A stretch of DNA of 64,000 nucleotides from Antarctobacter sediminis (GCF_019218285.1 NZ_JAHUZG010000006.1:1-64000), one strand, 5' to 3'. Positions 16,479-25,594 are shown, counted from the first letter of the stretch. The notes: a model not told the origin generated them from the letters alone. Made by a program: numbers and translations.

Positions 16479-19466
16479 ATGGCCCAGAGATCGCGGATCG
16501 CGGCCGTTCTCGGCCCGACCAACACAGGCAAGACACACTACGCCATTGAGCGGATGCTGGGCTATCGGACCGGGGTGATCGGTCTGCCGCTGCGTCTTTT
16601 GGCGCGCGAGGTCTTTGACAAGATCGTTGCCATTCGCGGACCGTCGGTTGTGGCTTTGGTCACGGGCGAAGAGCGGATCGTGCCGCCGCGTGCGCAGTAC
16701 TGGGTCTGCACGGTCGAGGCCATGCCCGAAGGCATGGGGGCCGATTTCGTGGCCATCGACGAGATCCAGCTTTGCGCAGACCCCGAGCGCGGCCATGTCT
16801 TTACCGACCGGTTGCTGCGGATGCGCGGGACGCAGGAAACGCTGTTCCTTGGATCGGACACCATGCGGGGGCCGATTGGCGCCTTGGTTCCGGGCGTCGA
16901 ATACGTCCGGCGCGAGCGGATGAGCCAGCTTGTCTACACAGGTTCGAAAAAGATCAGCCGCCTGCCGGCGCGGACGGCCATCGTCGGCTTCAGCGTCGAC
17001 AACGTTTATGCCATCGCCGAGCTGCTGAAACGGCAAAAGGGCGGGGCGGCCGTGGTCATGGGCGCGCTTAGCCCCCGGACGCGGAACGCGCAGGTGGATC
17101 TGTATCAGAATCGCGAAGTTGATTACCTGGTGGCCACCGATGCCATCGGCATGGGGCTGAATCTCGATATCGACCACGTGGCCTTTTCGTCGCTGGTGAA
17201 ATTCGACGGCCGTCGGATGCGCCCGCTGCAACCCAACGAACTGGCCCAGATCGCGGGCCGGGCAGGGCGCGGCATGTCGAACGGCACCTTTGGCGTGACG
17301 GGCGAGGCATCGCCGATTCCCGACGACTGGGCCGAGGCAATCTGCAACCATCAGTTCACGCCGCTGAAAAAACTTCAGTGGCGGTCGGCGGATCTTCGCT
17401 TTGGGTCGATCGACGCTCTGGAGCGCAGTCTGGACGGCAGTCCGAACCACGAGGTTCTGACCAAGGCGCGCGAGGCGGATGACTTGCGGGCGCTGCGCGC
17501 GCTGGCCTCCGAGGCCGAGGTGCGGGCACGGGCGTCGGACGGCGCATCCGTGCAACTTTTGTGGGATGTGTGCCGAATCCCCGATTTCAGGGGCATTTCG
17601 CCGGCGGAACATGCGGGCCTTTTGGGCGTTATCTTTGGGCATCTGCACGAAAGAGGCCGCGTTCCCGATGATTTCCTTGGCCGTCAGGTCAACCGGATCG
17701 ACAGGACCGATGGCGACATTGACACATTGTCGAAACGACTGGCCTATATCCGCACGTGGACATATGTCGCGCAACGCAAGGGCTGGGTCGCGGACGAAGA
17801 CCATTGGCGCGGGCGGACTCGCGCTGTAGAAGACGCCCTGTCAGACGCGCTGCACGAGCGTCTGACTCAGAGATTTGTAGACCGCCGCACCAGTGTGCTT
17901 TTGCGGCGGTTGAAACAGAAGGAGGCCCTTTTGGCCGAAGTGAACGATCAGGGTGAAGTCACCGTCGAGGGCCATCTCGTCGGGCGGCTTGAGGGGTTCC
18001 GGTTCCGTCAGGACAAGGACGCGACCGGTCAGGAAGCCAAGACGCTGCGGCAGGCCTCCTTGCAGGCGCTGGCGCCGCATTTCCATTTGCGTGCGGACCG
18101 TTTTTATAACGCGCCGGACACCGAGATCGACTTTACCGAACAGGGTGGGTTGATGTGGGGCGACCAGGCGGTCGGCAAGCTGGTCAAAGGCGACGATCCG
18201 CTGAAGCCGCGCGTTGTGGCCTTTGTCGATGACGAGGCCGGGGCCGATGTGGCCGCCAAGGTGGAACGCCGGCTGCAACATTTCATGGACCGCAAGATCG
18301 CGGCGCTGTTCGAACCGCTGCTGAAAATGCAGAACGACGAGGCACTGACCGGTCTGGCGCGGGGCTTTGCCTTCCAGATGGTCGAGGCGATGGGCGTGCT
18401 GCCGCGCGCGCAGGTGGCCGACGACGTCAAATCGCTGGATCAGGACGCGCGGGGCAGCCTGCGTAAACATGGCGTGCGCTTTGGCCAGTACACGATCTTC
18501 ATGCCGCTGCTGCTGAAACCTGCGCCGACCCGTCTGCGTTTGGTGCTGTGGTCGCTGGCTGGCGGGCTGGATGAATTCCCAGAGGCACCGCCGCCGGGTC
18601 TGGTCACTGTACCGAACATCGAAGAGGTCCCGGCACAGCATTATACGCTGGCAGGCTACCGCAAGGCGGGCGCGCGTGCGATCCGCATCGACATGCTGGA
18701 GCGTCTGGCCGACATGCTGCGCGCCGAGGACAGCCGCGGCGGATTCGAGGCCAAGGCCGACATGCTGTCGATCACCGGCATGACGCTGGAACAGTTCGCC
18801 GACCTGATGCAGGGGCTGGGCTATCGCGCAGAAAAGGGCGAACGCGAAAAGGTGAAACCCGTGGACGCGGTTGTCGCGACCGAGGCGGGCGCCCCGGCCG
18901 AGGACAAGCCCGTGATGGATGCCGCGGCCGAAGAACCTGCCGGTGTCACCCCGGATGCGGCCGAAACGCCCGCGCCGGCAGACGTGGCCGAACCGGTCGC
19001 CAAGCTGGAAGATCAGGGCGAAGCACCGGTTTCCGAAGAACCTGCCGAACCGGTTGCCGAAACACCGGTGCCGGATGCGCCCGAAGAGGAACTGGTTCCC
19101 GGAACCGCGCCGGATGAGGCGCTGGCCGGGCCCGAGCTTGAAGTCTTCTTTACCTTCACTTGGGGCGGCAATCGCGGCAACCAACGTCGTGGCGGCGGCA
19201 AGCCCCGTCGCGAGGCGCGTGGCGGCGATGCGCCGCGGGGCGACCGTGGTGGCCGTCCGCAGCGCGGCGACCGTAACGACAAGGGTGGCGAACGCGGCGA
19301 CAAACCGCGCGGCAAGGGCGGCAAGCCCCGTGGCAAAGGCGGCAAGCCGCCCCGCGACGGTGGTGGCGGCAAAACCTACGAGGCACGTCCGCCCCGCAAG
19401 GAAAAGCAGATCGACCCGGACAACCCCTTTGCCGCGGCACTCATGGGGCTGAAGGACAAGACCTGA
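16479..19466 (+). CDS. Suv3-like DExH RNA helicase with RG-rich tail
   Basis: 995 residues. Walker A is GPTNTGKT at about residues 13-20, the DExH-box variant is IDEIQLC, and motif VI is QIAGRAGRG, the layout of the Suv3 (SUPV3L1) helicases of mitochondria and alphaproteobacteria. These unwind RNA, feeding degradation or surveillance. After the helicase core there is an acidic, Pro/Ala/Glu-rich linker (about residues 790-890) and then a strongly basic Gly/Arg/Lys tail (about 895-985) likely to bind RNA. The downstream S4-domain gene starts two bases after its stop. Confidence 0.85.
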   Translation: MAQRSRIAAVLGPTNTGKTHYAIERMLGYRTGVIGLPLRLLAREVFDKIVAIRGPSVVALVTGEERIVPPRAQYWVCTVEAMPEGMGADFVAIDEIQLCADPERGHVFTDRLLRMRGTQETLFLGSDTMRGPIGALVPGVEYVRRERMSQLVYTGSKKISRLPARTAIVGFSVDNVYAIAELLKRQKGGAAVVMGALSPRTRNAQVDLYQNREVDYLVATDAIGMGLNLDIDHVAFSSLVKFDGRRMRPLQPNELAQIAGRAGRGMSNGTFGVTGEASPIPDDWAEAICNHQFTPLKKLQWRSADLRFGSIDALERSLDGSPNHEVLTKAREADDLRALRALASEAEVRARASDGASVQLLWDVCRIPDFRGISPAEHAGLLGVIFGHLHERGRVPDDFLGRQVNRIDRTDGDIDTLSKRLAYIRTWTYVAQRKGWVADEDHWRGRTRAVEDALSDALHERLTQRFVDRRTSVLLRRLKQKEALLAEVNDQGEVTVEGHLVGRLEGFRFRQDKDATGQEAKTLRQASLQALAPHFHLRADRFYNAPDTEIDFTEQGGLMWGDQAVGKLVKGDDPLKPRVVAFVDDEAGADVAAKVERRLQHFMDRKIAALFEPLLKMQNDEALTGLARGFAFQMVEAMGVLPRAQVADDVKSLDQDARGSLRKHGVRFGQYTIFMPLLLKPAPTRLRLVLWSLAGGLDEFPEAPPPGLVTVPNIEEVPAQHYTLAGYRKAGARAIRIDMLERLADMLRAEDSRGGFEAKADMLSITGMTLEQFADLMQGLGYRAEKGEREKVKPVDAVVATEAGAPAEDKPVMDAAAEEPAGVTPDAAETPAPADVAEPVAKLEDQGEAPVSEEPAEPVAETPVPDAPEEELVPGTAPDEALAGPELEVFFTFTWGGNRGNQRRGGGKPRREARGGDAPRGDRGGRPQRGDRNDKGGERGDKPRGKGGKPRGKGGKPPRDGGGGKTYEARPPRKEKQIDPDNPFAAALMGLKDKT

Positions 19467-19467
19467 G

Positions 19468-19857
19468 TTGTCAGAGGCTCCCGCCAGCAAGATCCGCATC
19501 GACAAATGGCTGTGGCAGGCGCGTTTCTTCAAGACGCGCTCGCTGTCGGCCAAGGTCGTGTCCGGCGGGAGTTGCAGGGTGAACGGAACCCCGGTGGCCA
19601 AACCGGCCTTCATGGTGGCCCCGGGGGATGTTCTGACCTTTTCAAAGGAACGTGAGGTGCGCGTGATCAAGGTGCTCGCCTTGGGCGAACGCCGGGGTCC
19701 AGCCCCCGAAGCGCAGGCGTTATACGAGGATTTGTCCCCTCCGGAACCCAAATCGGGGGAGGACGTTCCACCGATCCGCCGCCTTGAAGGCAACGCGCGT
19801 CCGACCAAGCGGGACCGCAGGAAACTCGATCTTGATCGTCGCAGGGAGGTTGAATGA
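19468..19857 (+). CDS. S4-domain RNA-binding protein (Hsp15-like)
   Basis: 129 residues. The S4 domain fills the first half (IRIDKWLWQARFFKTRSLS, then GGSCRVNGTPVAKPAFMVAPGD); the tail is charged and basic (RPTKRDRRKLDLDRRR). Hsp15/HslR binds stalled 50S-nascent chain-tRNA complexes in E. coli; here the function is inferred. It begins with TTG at 19468, directly after the helicase stop codon, so translation is coupled and the pair likely forms one RNA-metabolism operon. Confidence 0.8.
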   Translation: MSEAPASKIRIDKWLWQARFFKTRSLSAKVVSGGSCRVNGTPVAKPAFMVAPGDVLTFSKEREVRVIKVLALGERRGPAPEAQALYEDLSPPEPKSGEDVPPIRRLEGNARPTKRDRRKLDLDRRREVE

Positions 19858-19901
19858 TTCCGCGCGCTGATCTAGCTAGGCAAAAAAGCCGAGAGTGACC
19901 C

Positions 19902-20240
19902 ATGACCTACGTCGTCATCGACAACTGCATCGCCTGCAAATACACCGACTGCGTCGAAGTCTGTCCGGTGGATTGTTTCTACGAAGGCGAGAACGCGCTG
20001 GTGATTCACCCCGATGAATGCATCGATTGCGGCGTCTGCGAACCGGAATGCCCCGCCGATGCCATCCGCCCGGACACCGAGCCGGACATGGAAAAATGGG
20101 TGGAGTTCAACCGCAAGTACGCCGAACTTTGGCCGGTCATCATCACCAAGAAAGATCCGCTGCCCGAGGCAGAGGAGCGCGACGGCGAGACCGGCAAGCT
20201 GGATAAATACTTCTCCGAGGCGCCGGGCGAGGGCGGCTGA
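19902..20240 (+). CDS. fdxA: Seven-iron ferredoxin FdxA
   Basis: 112 residues. The N-terminal cluster site [18 protein letters not shown] binds a [3Fe-4S] centre with support for the second cluster, and [16 protein letters not shown] binds a [4Fe-4S] centre. The extra C-terminal helical stretch with [16 protein letters not shown] is characteristic of the FdxA group in alphaproteobacteria. It carries electrons in the cytoplasm; the partner enzymes are not evident. It follows the S4 gene by 44 bases. Confidence 0.9.
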   Translation: MTYVVIDNCIACKYTDCVEVCPVDCFYEGENALVIHPDECIDCGVCEPECPADAIRPDTEPDMEKWVEFNRKYAELWPVIITKKDPLPEAEERDGETGKLDKYFSEAPGEGG

Positions 20241-20364
20241 GTCGATTCGCCGGAAGGGCGGCAGGGAAACGGTTGGATTTTCGATTAAATATCTGAAATC
20301 CAAAGCCTAAACCGTGTTCTTCGACTGTGCTAGGATGCCTATGCATTCTATGCTATACATGTGC

Positions 20365-20476
20365 TTCACATGATGACTGCACGCGCGGGGCGTATCGCCC
20401 GACGGCCTTTCGGGGCATAACCAGACTGTATGACATGAGATGAACGGGAATCCTGTGGTCCCCGCTCGTCTTTTTT
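20365..20476 (+). ncRNA. Candidate small RNA or structured leader before carD
   Basis: The 274 bases between fdxA and carD contain several stems: GGGCG/CGCCC (20388-20400), GCC/GGC around 20404-20415, and a closing hairpin from 20439 to 20470 with GATGA.CGGG opposite CCCG.TCGTC, then TTTTTT at 20471-20476. A TATGCTATACAT element at 20350-20361 could be a -10 region. The U-run comes before the carD start at 20515, so this is either a terminated small RNA or an attenuating 5' leader. No Rfam family was recognised by eye; boundaries are approximate. Confidence 0.35.
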
Positions 20477-20514
20477 GTCGCCTGTCAACTGATGAGTTGC
20501 GAGGAACGACTTAC

Positions 20515-21021
20515 ATGACCAAGACCAAAAAAGCTGACTTCCGTCCGAATGACTATGTGGTTTACCCGGCGCATGGCGTCGGTCAGATCGTGTCGATCGA
20601 AAAGCAAGAGATCGCCGGCATCAGCCTCGAACTCTTCGTGATCTCCTTCGAAAAGGACAAGATGACCCTGCGCGTTCCGACGCACAAGGCCACCGAGGTT
20701 GGTATGCGGTCCCTGTCGTCGCCGGACGTTGTTAACGAGGCGATGAAGACGCTGAAGGGCAAGGCCAAGGTCAAGCGCGCGATGTGGTCGCGCCGCGCCC
20801 AGGAGTACGAGCAAAAAATCAACTCGGGTGACCTGATTGCCATCGCCGAAGTGGTGCGCGACCTGCACCGCGCCGACGACCAGCGCGAACAGTCCTATTC
20901 CGAGCGTCAGCTCTACGAAGCCGCGCTGGAGCGCCTGACCCGCGAAATCGCCGCCGTGTCCGGCGACGAGGCCGCCGCCGCCAAGCAGGTGGACGAAGTG
21001 TTGGGCCTGCGTGCGGCCTAA
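20515..21021 (+). CDS. CarD/CdnL family RNA polymerase-binding regulator
   Basis: 168 residues. The N-terminal RNA polymerase-interacting Tudor-like domain is seen in PNDYVVYPAHGVGQIVSIE and ELFVISFEKDKMTLRVP; the C-terminal helical DNA-binding part has the VKRAMWSRRAQEYEQKI segment typical of CdnL. It stabilises open promoter complexes, acting on rRNA and growth genes in Caulobacter and Myxococcus. GAGGAAC precedes the ATG at 20515; an upstream in-frame ATG at 20440 lies inside the leader hairpin and is rejected. Confidence 0.85.
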   Translation: MTKTKKADFRPNDYVVYPAHGVGQIVSIEKQEIAGISLELFVISFEKDKMTLRVPTHKATEVGMRSLSSPDVVNEAMKTLKGKAKVKRAMWSRRAQEYEQKINSGDLIAIAEVVRDLHRADDQREQSYSERQLYEAALERLTREIAAVSGDEAAAAKQVDEVLGLRAA

Positions 21022-21047
21022 GCGACCCGCGAAACGGAAATGAACTG

Positions 21048-21074
21048 ACCGCGTCCCCCGGGGCGCGGTTTTTT
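21048..21074 (+). terminator. Intrinsic terminator after carD
   Basis: Stem ACCGCG(T)CCCC/GGGGCGCGGT followed by TTTTTT on the plus strand, 27 bases after the carD stop codon. Confidence 0.85.
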
Positions 21075-21110
21075 CATGTGTGGATACCGGAAGGGCGGAT
21101 CGATGATCCG

Positions 21111-22991
21111 TCAGGCCGCGTCTTGTTTGCCGCGTTCGATCAGGGCGGTGTACAGCTCTGCTTCCAGTTCGCGCTCCAACTCCTTGGAACGGGCGATATA
21201 GGCCGCGTTTTCTCCCGGCGGCACCGAAGGATCCCACAACTGCGCCAGTTCCTGGATGGTCTTGCGGTCGTGGTGGTAAAAGGTCTCTTCGGCAATCGCC
21301 GCCTCGAACTCACTCATCCCGACGTTCTCCAGCACATAGCGCCCGGCCCTCAGGCTGGAGTCAAACATCTCGCGCACGATGTCATTGGCCCCGGCCTGGT
21401 ACAGTGCATAGACGTGGGTACGGTCCCGCGCACGGGCAACGATATGGATGTCGGGCCGGATTCGGCGGGCATAGGCCACCAGTTTCGTCGTAGCCTTGGG
21501 ATCATCCAGCGCCGCCACCAGAACGCGCGCGCTTTCGATCCCGGCGGCATGCAGCAGTTCCGGCCGAGTGGGATCGCCGAAAAAGCCTTTGACCCCGAAA
21601 CGGCGCATAAGCTGAATTGTCTTGATGTCATGGTCCAGCACCACGGTGCGATGTCCGGCCGAGCGCACAAGCCGATTCACGATCTGGCCAAAGCGGCCGA
21701 TGCCGGCAATCAGCACCGGGCCTTCTTCGTCGATCGTGTCCTCGGGTTCGGCCCCTTCGGCCACGCGGCTGAAACCCTTGTTGAGATAGTCGAAGAAAAG
21801 GAACAACAGCGGAGTGATCAGCATGGTCATGGCGATGACCAACAACATCCGGCCTCCCAGCGCTTCCGGAAAGACATTCTGCTGTTGCCCGAAGGAGACC
21901 AGCACAAATCCGAACTCCCCGGCCTGTGCCAATCCAAGCGTGAACAGCCACAGCCCCCGCTTGCGCAGGCCAAAGGCGCGGCCCAGCCCGTAGAGGATCA
22001 CGCCCTTGATTAGGATCACGGCCAGCGCCAGACCAAGGATGACGAAGGGTTCCGCCAAAAGCGAGTCGATGTCGATGCCTGCTCCGACCGTGATGAAGAA
22101 CAACCCCAGCAGCAATCCCTTGAAGGGTTCCACGTCCGATTCCAGTTCGTGCCGGAACTCAGAGTTGGCCAGCACCACGCCCGCCAGAAAGGTTCCCAGC
22201 GCGGGCGACAGGCCCACCAGCATCATCAGGAACGCGATGCCGATCACGATCAGCAGGGCAACGGCGGTGAACATCTCGGGCAGGCGCGCGGCGTGGATAT
22301 AGCGGAACAGGGGGCGCGCGCCATAAACCCCGGCCAGAATGATCGCGGCAATCACGCCCAGCGTCACCAGCGCCGCGGCCCAGCCCGGCAGACCCTCGAC
22401 CAGCGACATGGTGGCGTGATGGGCATCCGCGGCATGGCTGTCACCTTGTTTGGCAAGGAAATCGGCCGGGCTGACGAACAGCGTGACAGACAGAAGCGGA
22501 AAAATCACCAGCATCGGGATGACAGCGATGTCCTGCGTCAGCAGAACGGAAAAGGCGGATCGCCCGCCATTGGTCTGCATCAGGTTCTTTTCGTTCAGCG
22601 TTTGCAGCACGATGGCGGTCGAGGACAGGGCCAGCGCAAGCCCCACTGCCAGCGCCGTCTGCCATGCCAGCCCCAACGCCAGCCCGCCGGCAAGGATCGC
22701 GCTGGTGGTCAGCAGGATCTGTAACCCGCCCAGCCCGATCAGACGGTGCCGCATGTCCCACAGCGCGCGGGGTTCCAGCTCCAGCCCGATGATGAACAGC
22801 ATCATGACCACGCCGAATTCGGCAAAATGCTGAATGTCAGCGGTGTCCACCACCAGCCCAAGCCCCGGTCCGATGACCAGCCCGGCCAGCAGGTAGCCCA
22901 GCACCGAGCCAAGCCCCAGACGCGCCGCAAGTGGCACCGCGATCACCGCGGCAAGCAGAAAGACGGAGCCTTGAAATAGAAACGAGTCCAC
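21111..22991 (-). CDS. CPA2-type K+/H+ antiporter with RCK domain (KefB/KefC-like)
   Basis: 626 residues. The first about 380 residues form roughly 12 membrane helices of the Na+/H+ exchanger fold (for example FGVVMMLFIIGLELEPRALW and LGTFLAGVVLANSEFRHELE). A Rossmann RCK/TrkA-N domain follows: PVLIAGIGRFGQIVNRLV has the GxGxxG nucleotide motif. The C-terminus is a charged helix. It exports K+ in exchange for protons, perhaps under electrophile stress as in Kef systems; the ancillary KefF/KefG subunit is not adjacent. It converges on carD. Confidence 0.85.
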   Translation of the reverse strand: MDSFLFQGSVFLLAAVIAVPLAARLGLGSVLGYLLAGLVIGPGLGLVVDTADIQHFAEFGVVMMLFIIGLELEPRALWDMRHRLIGLGGLQILLTTSAILAGGLALGLAWQTALAVGLALALSSTAIVLQTLNEKNLMQTNGGRSAFSVLLTQDIAVIPMLVIFPLLSVTLFVSPADFLAKQGDSHAADAHHATMSLVEGLPGWAAALVTLGVIAAIILAGVYGARPLFRYIHAARLPEMFTAVALLIVIGIAFLMMLVGLSPALGTFLAGVVLANSEFRHELESDVEPFKGLLLGLFFITVGAGIDIDSLLAEPFVILGLALAVILIKGVILYGLGRAFGLRKRGLWLFTLGLAQAGEFGFVLVSFGQQQNVFPEALGGRMLLVIAMTMLITPLLFLFFDYLNKGFSRVAEGAEPEDTIDEEGPVLIAGIGRFGQIVNRLVRSAGHRTVVLDHDIKTIQLMRRFGVKGFFGDPTRPELLHAAGIESARVLVAALDDPKATTKLVAYARRIRPDIHIVARARDRTHVYALYQAGANDIVREMFDSSLRAGRYVLENVGMSEFEAAIAEETFYHHDRKTIQELAQLWDPSVPPGENAAYIARSKELERELEAELYTALIERGKQDAA

Positions 22992-23106
22992 GGGCGTCTC
23001 CGCTGTTTGGCCGATACCCTATATTGTGCCGGGGAGGGCCAAAGTGGCAACAGGTGACATGGATCCGGGGCTTGTTCCTTGCCGAAGTTTTTCGTGGGGC
23101 TGTCCG

Positions 23107-24033
23107 CTATTCCGCCGGCAATAGAGGGGGCTGGGGCCGCGGCAGGCGTGGACGCAGACGTGACCAGCGCGGCGCGGATCTGGCAGGCAGCAGCGCCCGC
23201 AGCCGATCCAGCGACATCTCGCCGCTCAGCACGGCGCGGTACAGGGGAAAGACCCCGGCGCGCAGGTAGGGCGACCAGTGACAGATCAACCGGTCCGGCG
23301 CTTCGATGGGAAAGCCGGCACTGCGCAGGGCCGCAAGGCTGCGCGAATCATCCAGTTGCAAAGTAACCATCCGCGGCAGGCGCAGGCCGCCGTGCCCCAA
23401 CATCCGGTCGCCGCGACGTGCGGGTGGGATCAGGCATTCCAGCAGGAAATCATAGAGGTCATTTTCGCGGCTCGTGACGTTCAGCACCTCGGTGTGGCGG
23501 CCCGTCTCACCTTCAAGAATGTGACGCGCGGTATCGGCATATTCGGCCGCCGCCAAAAGCACCGCCCGATTGATCGACCCCGGCGCCCCGGCACCGATTG
23601 CGGCCAGCGCCACGCGCGCGCCCAGCGAATGCGCGATCAGGTTGACGGGACGTCCGGGCGCAAAGCGGCGGATATCGCGCACCAGCGCGGCCAGCGCCTG
23701 TCCTGCGGTCTGCGCCCGCCGGTGGGCCGCCCAGATCGAACCGCGCGCCTTCCAGCCAAAAGAGATCGCCACGCCGGTGCCGCGCTGCCCGTGCAGACCC
23801 AGTTGGGACGGCCAGCTGACGATTTTCCAGTCGTCCTTTGCGGGATCGGGCGACATGAGCGAGCCATGAGGGCAGTGGATGGGGTGGCCGGGCAGGTATT
23901 TGTACCCATGCACCATGATGGTGACCGGCCCCTTGTCGGCGGCAAGCGCGGCGACAAGCGCGGGTTGCAAGGGAACGTCCCCGCCATGCAGGCGCGGTTC
24001 GGAATCTGTAACAGTGATGCGTAGCATTGGCAT
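23107..24033 (-). CDS. Alpha/beta hydrolase of unknown substrate
   Basis: 308 residues. TIMVHGYKYLPGHP is the oxyanion strand and LIAHSLGARVAL the nucleophile elbow (Ser in SLG). TAAAEYA and SRENDLYDFLLE resemble the DUF900-type serine hydrolases. No signal peptide is visible; the Arg/Pro-rich C-terminus is odd and unlikely to be part of the fold. It diverges from metZ, sharing the intergenic region that carries the SAM-II riboswitch on the other strand. Confidence 0.6.
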   Translation of the reverse strand: MPMLRITVTDSEPRLHGGDVPLQPALVAALAADKGPVTIMVHGYKYLPGHPIHCPHGSLMSPDPAKDDWKIVSWPSQLGLHGQRGTGVAISFGWKARGSIWAAHRRAQTAGQALAALVRDIRRFAPGRPVNLIAHSLGARVALAAIGAGAPGSINRAVLLAAAEYADTARHILEGETGRHTEVLNVTSRENDLYDFLLECLIPPARRGDRMLGHGGLRLPRMVTLQLDDSRSLAALRSAGFPIEAPDRLICHWSPYLRAGVFPLYRAVLSGEMSLDRLRALLPARSAPRWSRLRPRLPRPQPPLLPAE

Positions 24034-24150
24034 GGCAGCGTCCCACTACATCTAGTGCGTGGCCCTAAGCCAAGGCTGCGACGTTTCCGTGAAGCTCCGG
24101 TTACATTGCCGTGACGCTCTTGCAATGTGTTGTTAACGACTCTATGCCAG

Positions 24151-24222
24151 CGCTCGTGGCGATTTGTTACCGGATTGCGGGCCACGGGGGGCAGGGACCC
24201 TTCATAAACCGCTAAAGAGGTC
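24151..24222 (+). promoter_or_regulatory. SAM-II riboswitch aptamer
   Basis: The layout fits the SAM-II (metA motif) H-type pseudoknot of alphaproteobacteria. P1 is CGTGGC (24155-24160) with GCCACG (24181-24186). The loop contains the conserved GATTTG and ACC (24169-24171). The 3' segment ATAAACCGCTAAAGAGGT (24204-24221) has the conserved GCTAAA and GGT that can pair with ACC. A small extra stem lies between P1 and the 3' segment. It would lower expression of the downstream metZ gene when S-adenosylmethionine is plentiful. Confidence 0.8.
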
Positions 24223-24228
24223 AGACGG

Positions 24229-24265
24229 AAGGCTCCTTTCGCTTGACCGCGATCGGGGCTTTTTT
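24229..24265 (+). terminator. Terminator-like expression platform before metZ
   Basis: AAGGCTCC (24229-24236) can pair with GGGGCTTT (24255-24262), and six T residues run from 24260. It lies between the SAM-II aptamer and the metZ start, so the riboswitch could act by premature termination. An alternative pairing GGTCA/TGACC overlaps it. Confidence 0.55.
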
Positions 24266-24280
24266 GTTGGGAGTGGATCC

Positions 24281-25474
24281 ATGACAACGAACGACAGCCC
24301 ATCAAGGGCAAAGGCAACCAATCTCGTCCATGGCGGCACCAAGCGCAGCCAGTGGGGAGAAGTCAGCGAAGCGATTTTCCTCACGCAGGGCTTTGTCTAT
24401 GACACCGCCGAGGCAGCAGAGGCACGCTTTCTCAAGGCTGGCGAAGACGAATTCATCTATGCACGGTACGGCAACCCGACGGTGGCCATGTTCGAAGAGC
24501 GCATGGCTTTGCTGGAAGGGGCCGAAGACGGCTTTGCCTGTGCCAGCGGCATGGCGGCGGTCAGCGGCGCGCTGACCTCGATGCTGAAGGCGGGGGATCA
24601 CGTGGTGTCTGCCCGTGCTCTGTTCGGGTCCTGCCTTTATGTGCTCGAGGATGTTCTGACGCGATTTGGGGTCGAGGTGACCTTTGTCGACGGAGAAGAC
24701 CTGTCGCAATGGGAGGCCGCGATCCGGCCTGACACCAAGGCGGTGTTTTTCGAAAGCATGTCGAATCCCACGCTGCAACTGGTCGACATCGCCGGGGTTG
24801 CGGCGCTTGCGCACAAGGTCGGGGCCACCGTTATCGTGGACAATGTCTTTTCCACTCCGGTCTATTCCAAGGCCATCGAGCAGGGCGCCGATCTGGTTGT
24901 TTATTCCACCACGAAACACGTGGACGGACAGGGACGCTGCCTTGGTGGTGTGATCCTCGGCACACGCGAGCATATTCGCGGTGTCGTGGAACCCTACATG
25001 AAACATACCGGCGGTTCGATGAGCCCGTTCAACGCCTGGGTGATGCTGAAAGGTCTGGAAACCGTTGGCCTTCGTGTACGCGCCCAGACCGAAGGCGCGG
25101 TGGCCGTGGCCGAGGCGCTGACAGATCACCCCAAGATCGCGCGCATGATCTATCCGGGCCATGCCAGCCACCCCCAGCATGCGCTTGCCCAACGCCAGCT
25201 TGGCGCGGGGGGAACGCTGGTTTCCTTCGAGATCGCAGGCGGCAAGGAAGCGGCTTTCAGGTTCCTCAACGCATTGGAAATCATCATTATTTCCAATAAC
25301 CTGGGGGATGCGAAATCCATTGCCACGCATCCGGCGACAACAACCCACCAGCGGTTGAAGCCGGAACAGCGCGCGGCCTTGGGAATCGGTGATGGCATGA
25401 TTCGCTTGTCCGTTGGAATCGAGGATGCGCAAGACCTCGTGCGGGACATCCAACAGGCGCTGGACGCGGTTTGA
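24281..25474 (+). CDS. metZ: O-succinylhomoserine sulfhydrylase (PLP enzyme)
   Basis: 397 residues, Cys/Met metabolism PLP enzyme. The PLP lysine is in STTKHVDGQGR (about Lys 212); YARYGNPTV, CASGMAAVSG and DNVFSTPVYSKAIEQGADLVVYS are family blocks. It forms homocysteine from O-succinylhomoserine and sulfide in the direct sulfhydrylation route to methionine, in the cytoplasm. The SAM-II riboswitch in its leader supports a methionine role over cystathionine lyase. The start at 24281 follows GGGAG; a long upstream reading frame would run through the riboswitch and is rejected. Confidence 0.9.
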   Translation: MTTNDSPSRAKATNLVHGGTKRSQWGEVSEAIFLTQGFVYDTAEAAEARFLKAGEDEFIYARYGNPTVAMFEERMALLEGAEDGFACASGMAAVSGALTSMLKAGDHVVSARALFGSCLYVLEDVLTRFGVEVTFVDGEDLSQWEAAIRPDTKAVFFESMSNPTLQLVDIAGVAALAHKVGATVIVDNVFSTPVYSKAIEQGADLVVYSTTKHVDGQGRCLGGVILGTREHIRGVVEPYMKHTGGSMSPFNAWVMLKGLETVGLRVRAQTEGAVAVAEALTDHPKIARMIYPGHASHPQHALAQRQLGAGGTLVSFEIAGGKEAAFRFLNALEIIIISNNLGDAKSIATHPATTTHQRLKPEQRAALGIGDGMIRLSVGIEDAQDLVRDIQQALDAV

Positions 25475-25594
25475 CCGAAAATCGCCGCCCGCGACTGATC
25501 CGGATAGGCTATCCTGTCGTATGAATTAGCGATTGGAATTGCTGCAAACAGTTCCTAGGTTTTGCGCTACAGGATACGCTCGAAAGGGGTGGTG

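Noticed and set aside
17841-19808. 655-residue minus-strand reading frame opposite the helicase and S4 genes
   Set aside because: Antisense shadow; spans two well-supported genes on the other strand.
20440-20514. N-terminal extension of CarD from the ATG at 20440
   Set aside because: It would begin in the leader hairpin and add 25 residues not seen in the family; the ATG at 20515 has GAGGAAC before it.
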